From Sphingomonas sp. UV9 (GTDB lineage: Bacteria > Pseudomonadota > Alphaproteobacteria > Sphingomonadales > Sphingomonadaceae), in contig NZ_SCIN01000003.1 of assembly GCF_004101245.1 (NCBI RefSeq), forward strand, positions 372,001 through 436,000: 64,000 nt of DNA. Reading direction: 5' to 3'. The translations under genes and the position numbers were made by a program. Position 1 is the stretch's first letter, and every line of letters begins with the position of its first letter. The notes under the pieces are model-generated. The model did no database searches, was not told the DNA's origin, and saw only the letters and a list, made by a program, of their open reading frames with translations. Positions 60,792 to 64,000 of this stretch are shown piece by piece.

Positions 60792-61016
60792 TTCGGCACC
60801 TTGTTCAATCTAAAGTTCGGGGCTCCGAGTACGCCCGGACACGGAACTCGGCAACCGACATGAATGCCGGCCGCCTGAAGCAACCCATGCGGCCTGACGC
60901 TCGCGAAGCGTGGCGCTATAGCGATTTCGTCCCGCGTTGCAAGCTTTCGCCCCTGCGTTGCAACCATTGGTCGCGAGTGGCAGGACCCGATCCGACACTG
61001 AACGAGGGGCAACGCC

Positions 61017-61460
61017 GTGATATTACCCGTGACGCTGACGATCGCCGCTGCGGCGGCCGTCGTCAATCTGTGGCTCGCCTTCCGAATCGTGACGATCCGG
61101 CTGAAGGACAAGGTGCTGCTCGGGGACAATGGCGACACGCTGTTGCAGGGGCGGATGCGTGCGCATGCGAACTTCACCGAATATGCGCCGTTCATCCTGA
61201 TCCTGCTCGGGCTTATCGAATTGGCGGGCGGCTCGACGTTATGGTTGTGGATCGCCGGCGTGGTCTTCGTGATCGCGCGAATCGCCCATGCGTTCGGGAT
61301 GGACCGGACGACGTCGAGCCCGGCGCGGGCCGGGGGTGCACTTGCGACCTGGGCGTTGATGGCGTTGCTTGCCGTTTGGGCGGTCGCGATCGCGTATCAG
61401 GCGAACGCGGTGCCAGCGGCCAAGACGTTCCAGGTCGTCCCGTCGGGGTCGCAGGCATGA
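61017..61460 (+). CDS. MAPEG-family membrane protein
   Basis: A 147-residue protein with four helices and the MAPEG signature: LTIAAAAAVVNLWLAFRIV, VLLGDNGDTLLQGRMRAHAN, FTEYAPFILILLGLIELAG and FVIARIAHAFGMD. Bacterial relatives are often glutathione-linked, but no function is proven for this subgroup. The GTG start follows GAGG at nine bases. The stop overlaps the ATG of the M28 peptidase (ATGA), so they are co-translated. Confidence 0.88.
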   Translation: MILPVTLTIAAAAAVVNLWLAFRIVTIRLKDKVLLGDNGDTLLQGRMRAHANFTEYAPFILILLGLIELAGGSTLWLWIAGVVFVIARIAHAFGMDRTTSSPARAGGALATWALMALLAVWAVAIAYQANAVPAAKTFQVVPSGSQA

Positions 61461-63091
61461 GCGCGCTGCGAACCGCCGCCGCGGCCGCGCTGTTCGCCGT
61501 AGCCGGGCCCGCGGTGGCGCAGACCACGATCTCCCCCGATCGGCTGTCGGCGGACGTGAAGACGCTCGCATCCGACGCGTTCGAGGGACGGGCACCGGGC
61601 ACGGCGGGCGAGACCAAGACGATCGACTGGCTCGTCGCGCAGTTCAAGGCGATGAAGGCGCAACCCGGCGGCCCGAACGGCAGCTGGACCCAACCCGTAC
61701 CACTCGTCCACACCCGGATGGGCACCGGCACCGTCCGCGCAGGCACCACGCCGCTGGTGCAGAGCCGCGACGTCTATCTCAGCACCGTGCGCGGCATCGA
61801 CCGCGTCGGAATCGCGAACGCGCCGATGGTGTTCGTCGGCTATGGTGTCACCGCGCCGGAGCGCGGCTGGGACGACTTCAAGGGACTCGACCTGAAGGGC
61901 AAGGTCGCGGTGTTCCTCGTCAACGATCCCGATTTCGAGGCGATCGCCGGCGACGATTCGAAGGGCAAGTTCGGCGATCGGCGGATGACCTATTACGGCC
62001 GCTGGACCTACAAATACGAGGAGGCCGCAAGGCGAGGTGCGGTCGCCGCGCTGATCGTCCACGACACGCCGGGGGCGGGCTATGGCTGGAGCACGGTGAC
62101 GGCGCCGGCCGGCGAGAATTACGACATCGTCCGCAAGGATCCCGGGTCGCGGGTGATGCTCCAGGGCTGGCTCGAGGGCGACGCGGCGACGCGGCTGTTC
62201 GCAGCCTCGGGCCTCGACCTCGCAGGCTTGCGCAAGGCGGCACGACGCAGCGACTTCCGCCCGGTCGCGCTGAAACAGGCGTTCACGACCGACCTGCCGG
62301 TCAAGCACGACACCGCCGTGAGCCAGAACGTGCTCGCCGTGCTGCCGGGCAAGACGCATCCCGACGAGGTCGTGATGTTCGGCGCGCACTGGGACGCCTA
62401 CGGCATCGGCGCTCCCGACGCGCAGGGCCGCACGATCCGTCCCGGCGCCAATGACGACGGGCTCGGCGTGGCGGGCGTGCTCGAACTCGCCCGCACCTTC
62501 GCCAAGGCCCCGCGCACCGACCGCAGCCTCGTCTTCGCGCTGTGGAGCGGCGAGGAGCGGGGGTTGCTCGGGTCGGAGACGTATGCGGTGAACCCGGTCT
62601 ATCCGGCGGCCAAGACGGTCGCCAATCTGACGCTCGACATCCTCCAGACGGCGGGGCCGGCGAAGGACGTGATGCTGGTCGGTGCGGGGCAGAACAGCCT
62701 CGAGGCGATGCTCGGCGACGCGGCGAAGGCGCAGGGCCGGGTGGTCACACCTGAGGCCTTGCCCGAACGCGGGCTGTTCTACCGTGCCGACCATTTCTCG
62801 GTCGCGCGGCGCGGCGTGCCGACGTTGCTGCTGATGGCGATCAGCGGTGCGCCCGATCTGGTCGCTGGTGGCCGGACCGCGGGGCAGGCGTGGCTCGACG
62901 GCTATATGAAATGCTATCACCAGACGTGTGACGCATGGGGTGCCGACTCAGACCTGCGCGGTGCTGCACAGGATGTGGGGCTGTTCCAGACGATCGGAAC
63001 GAAGTTGGCGAACAGTCGGCTGTGGCCGGAATGGAGCGCCGGGTCGGAGTTCAAGTCGGTGCGGGCCGAGACGGCGGCGGCGCGGCAATAG
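61457..63091 (+). CDS. Secreted M28-family zinc peptidase
   Basis: A 544-residue exopeptidase. The signal peptide (ALRTAAAAALFAVAGPAVAQ) is followed by a PA-domain-like insert around residues 130-240 (APMVFVGYGVTAPERGWDDF) and the M28 catalytic domain. Zinc ligands are in VMFGAHWDAYG (His, Asp), GANDDGLGVAGVLELA (Asp), WSGEERGLLGSE (Glu pair) and FYRADHFSVARRGVP (His). The start at 61457 gives a full signal peptide; the 872-residue reading from 60473 is an artefact. A palindromic repeat follows the stop. Confidence 0.92.
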   Translation: MSALRTAAAAALFAVAGPAVAQTTISPDRLSADVKTLASDAFEGRAPGTAGETKTIDWLVAQFKAMKAQPGGPNGSWTQPVPLVHTRMGTGTVRAGTTPLVQSRDVYLSTVRGIDRVGIANAPMVFVGYGVTAPERGWDDFKGLDLKGKVAVFLVNDPDFEAIAGDDSKGKFGDRRMTYYGRWTYKYEEAARRGAVAALIVHDTPGAGYGWSTVTAPAGENYDIVRKDPGSRVMLQGWLEGDAATRLFAASGLDLAGLRKAARRSDFRPVALKQAFTTDLPVKHDTAVSQNVLAVLPGKTHPDEVVMFGAHWDAYGIGAPDAQGRTIRPGANDDGLGVAGVLELARTFAKAPRTDRSLVFALWSGEERGLLGSETYAVNPVYPAAKTVANLTLDILQTAGPAKDVMLVGAGQNSLEAMLGDAAKAQGRVVTPEALPERGLFYRADHFSVARRGVPTLLLMAISGAPDLVAGGRTAGQAWLDGYMKCYHQTCDAWGADSDLRGAAQDVGLFQTIGTKLANSRLWPEWSAGSEFKSVRAETAAARQ

Positions 63092-63108
63092 CTCCCGTCG
63101 CACTGGCA

Positions 63109-63219
63109 ATCACTCCGGCGAAGGCCGGGGCCTAATTGGAAAGGTTGCCGTAACGGAGCGCGACGACAGCCAACCACCGTCCCCCAATTGGGCCCCGGCC
63201 TTCGCCGGGGTGGAGTGAT
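63109..63219. repeat. Long intergenic palindrome, type A
   Basis: The arms at 63109-63139 and 63184-63219 share ATCACTCC, GGCGAAGGCCGGGG and CCAATT elements in inverted order. Related to the element at 2072-2175 by the CCCCGGCC core and the CCCAATTGG arm end. It lies between convergent genes and may terminate transcription from both sides. A further short hairpin (TCCCCGCG/CGCGGGGA) is at 63252-63269. Confidence 0.75.
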
Positions 63220-63302
63220 CGGGTCGGTCGCGCTTTCTGCTTATTCTTGTCTCCCCGCGTCCGCGGGGGACTGCGCTCCGTCGAACCGCCGGACCGACGC
63301 GG

Positions 63303-63974
63303 TTAAGCCGCCAGCGCCCGATCGCTCACGAACATGTTGTTCGCCCGCTCATGCCCGAACGTGCTCGCAGGTCCATGCCCCGGGATGAAGCTCGTATCGC
63401 TCCCGAGCGGCCACAGCTTCTCGACGATCGACTTCACCAGCACCTGGTGGTTGCCGCCCGGCATGTCCGATCGCCCGACCGAGCCCTGGAACAGCACGTC
63501 GCCGACCTGCGCGAACTTCGACGGCGCGTGGTGGAAGATCACATGGCCCTCGGTATGCCCCGGCGTCTCGTAGACATCGAGCGTCAGATCGCCGACCGAC
63601 ACCGTGTCGCCTTCGACCAGCCACCGGTCGGGCTCGAAATTGACCCCCGAAATGCCGTATTTCGGTCCGTCCTGGTCGAGCCGCTGCAACCAGAAGCGAT
63701 CCGCCTCGTGCGGGCCCTCGATCGGCACGCCGAGATCGTTCGACAGCCGCTTCGCGCCGCCGGCATGGTCGATATGGCCGTGAGTCAGCAGGATCTTCTC
63801 GACCGTGACGCCGGCCTTCTCGACCGCCGCCATGATCCGCGGCAGGTCGCCGCCTGGATCGACCACGGCGGCCTTCATCGTCGCGGTGCACCACAGGAGC
63901 GTGCAGTTCTGCTCGATAGGCGTGACCGGCACGATCGCGGCGCGCAGGGGCGGGACATTTGGGGGATTTGTCAT
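63303..63974 (-). CDS. MBL-fold metallo-hydrolase, glyoxalase II-like
   Basis: A 223-residue single-domain metallo-beta-lactamase-fold hydrolase. The metal motif H-x-H-x-D-H is in ILLTHGHIDHAGGAKRL. The second His is in YETPGHTEGHVIFH, the bridging Asp in FAQVGDVLFQGSVGRSD and the last His in SFIPGHGPASTFGHE. This pattern (short protein, PGHTEGH, GSVGRSD) matches the YcbL-like glyoxalase II group that hydrolyses thioesters; the substrate is uncertain. The complete gene lies within the window, 26 bp from its right edge. Confidence 0.92.
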   Translation of the reverse strand: MTNPPNVPPLRAAIVPVTPIEQNCTLLWCTATMKAAVVDPGGDLPRIMAAVEKAGVTVEKILLTHGHIDHAGGAKRLSNDLGVPIEGPHEADRFWLQRLDQDGPKYGISGVNFEPDRWLVEGDTVSVGDLTLDVYETPGHTEGHVIFHHAPSKFAQVGDVLFQGSVGRSDMPGGNHQVLVKSIVEKLWPLGSDTSFIPGHGPASTFGHERANNMFVSDRALAA

Positions 63975-64000
63975 GCGCGCAAAGTAGGATGACGGACGCG

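Overview
The window is high-GC DNA of about 65-67 % with clear alphaproteobacterial features and most likely comes from a Sphingomonas-like member of the Sphingomonadales. The evidence is the rpmF-plsX-fabH-ihfA-merR gene order, a MucR-family regulator, a DUF4167 protein, GTG/TTG starts and GC-rich intergenic palindromes. No rRNA, tRNA, CRISPR array, insertion sequence or phage gene was found.

Layout: (1) 1-12.7 kb is housekeeping: a VapBC-type toxin-antitoxin pair cut by the left edge, a DMT transporter, a GNAT acetyltransferase, pyrophosphatase (ppa), a secreted M61 peptidase, a DUF1345 membrane protein, hisS, prfA, prmC, a DUF4167 protein, a TauE/SafE transporter and rlmN. (2) 12.7-48.8 kb is a large Wzx/Wzy-type exopolysaccharide (EPS) locus. 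It encodes five GT4 glycosyltransferases, a priming hexose-1-phosphate transferase, a chain-length protein (Wzc/GumC N-terminal type), a CpsD homologue that has lost its P-loop, an AAA-type ATPase, a Wza/GumB export protein, an outer-membrane barrel, Wzx, a Wzy-like polymerase, two hexapeptide and two membrane acyltransferases, two paralogous clan-A glycoside hydrolases, a PilZ protein, a type I secretion pair beside a 1703-residue glycoside hydrolase/YD-repeat protein, UDP-glucose dehydrogenase and a UDP-glucuronate epimerase. (3) 48.8-52.8 kb is a TonB-dependent receptor and PepSY protein behind a well-conserved cobalamin riboswitch. (4) 52.8-57.7 kb is regulatory: a degenerate PilZ protein, a FixLJ-like two-component pair, ohrR/ohr and mucR. 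(5) 57.8-64 kb is merR, ihfA, fabH, plsX, rpmF, then a MAPEG protein, an M28 peptidase and an MBL-fold hydrolase.

How the genes fit together: UDP-glucose is oxidised and epimerised to UDP-GlcA and UDP-GalA. The priming transferase and five GT4 enzymes would build a lipid-linked repeat unit, the acyltransferases would decorate it, and Wzx and Wzy would flip and polymerise it. The Wzc/Wza/barrel set would control length and export the chain, and the hydrolases would trim or remodel it outside. The chain-length protein, kinase homologue, ATPase, export protein and barrel resemble the core of exosortase (XrtA) EPS loci, but no exosortase or PEP-CTERM protein is present here.

The most notable observations are a 13-bp TGC-N3-GC palindrome in every major EPS promoter region (seven copies), a CpsD homologue without Walker motifs, a giant type I-secreted glycoside hydrolase/YD-repeat protein, three small reverse-strand ORFs in an apparently empty 0.86 kb gap, a B12 riboswitch that changes the reading of a siderophore-type receptor, and an intergenic palindrome that supplies the start codon and N-terminus of prmC.
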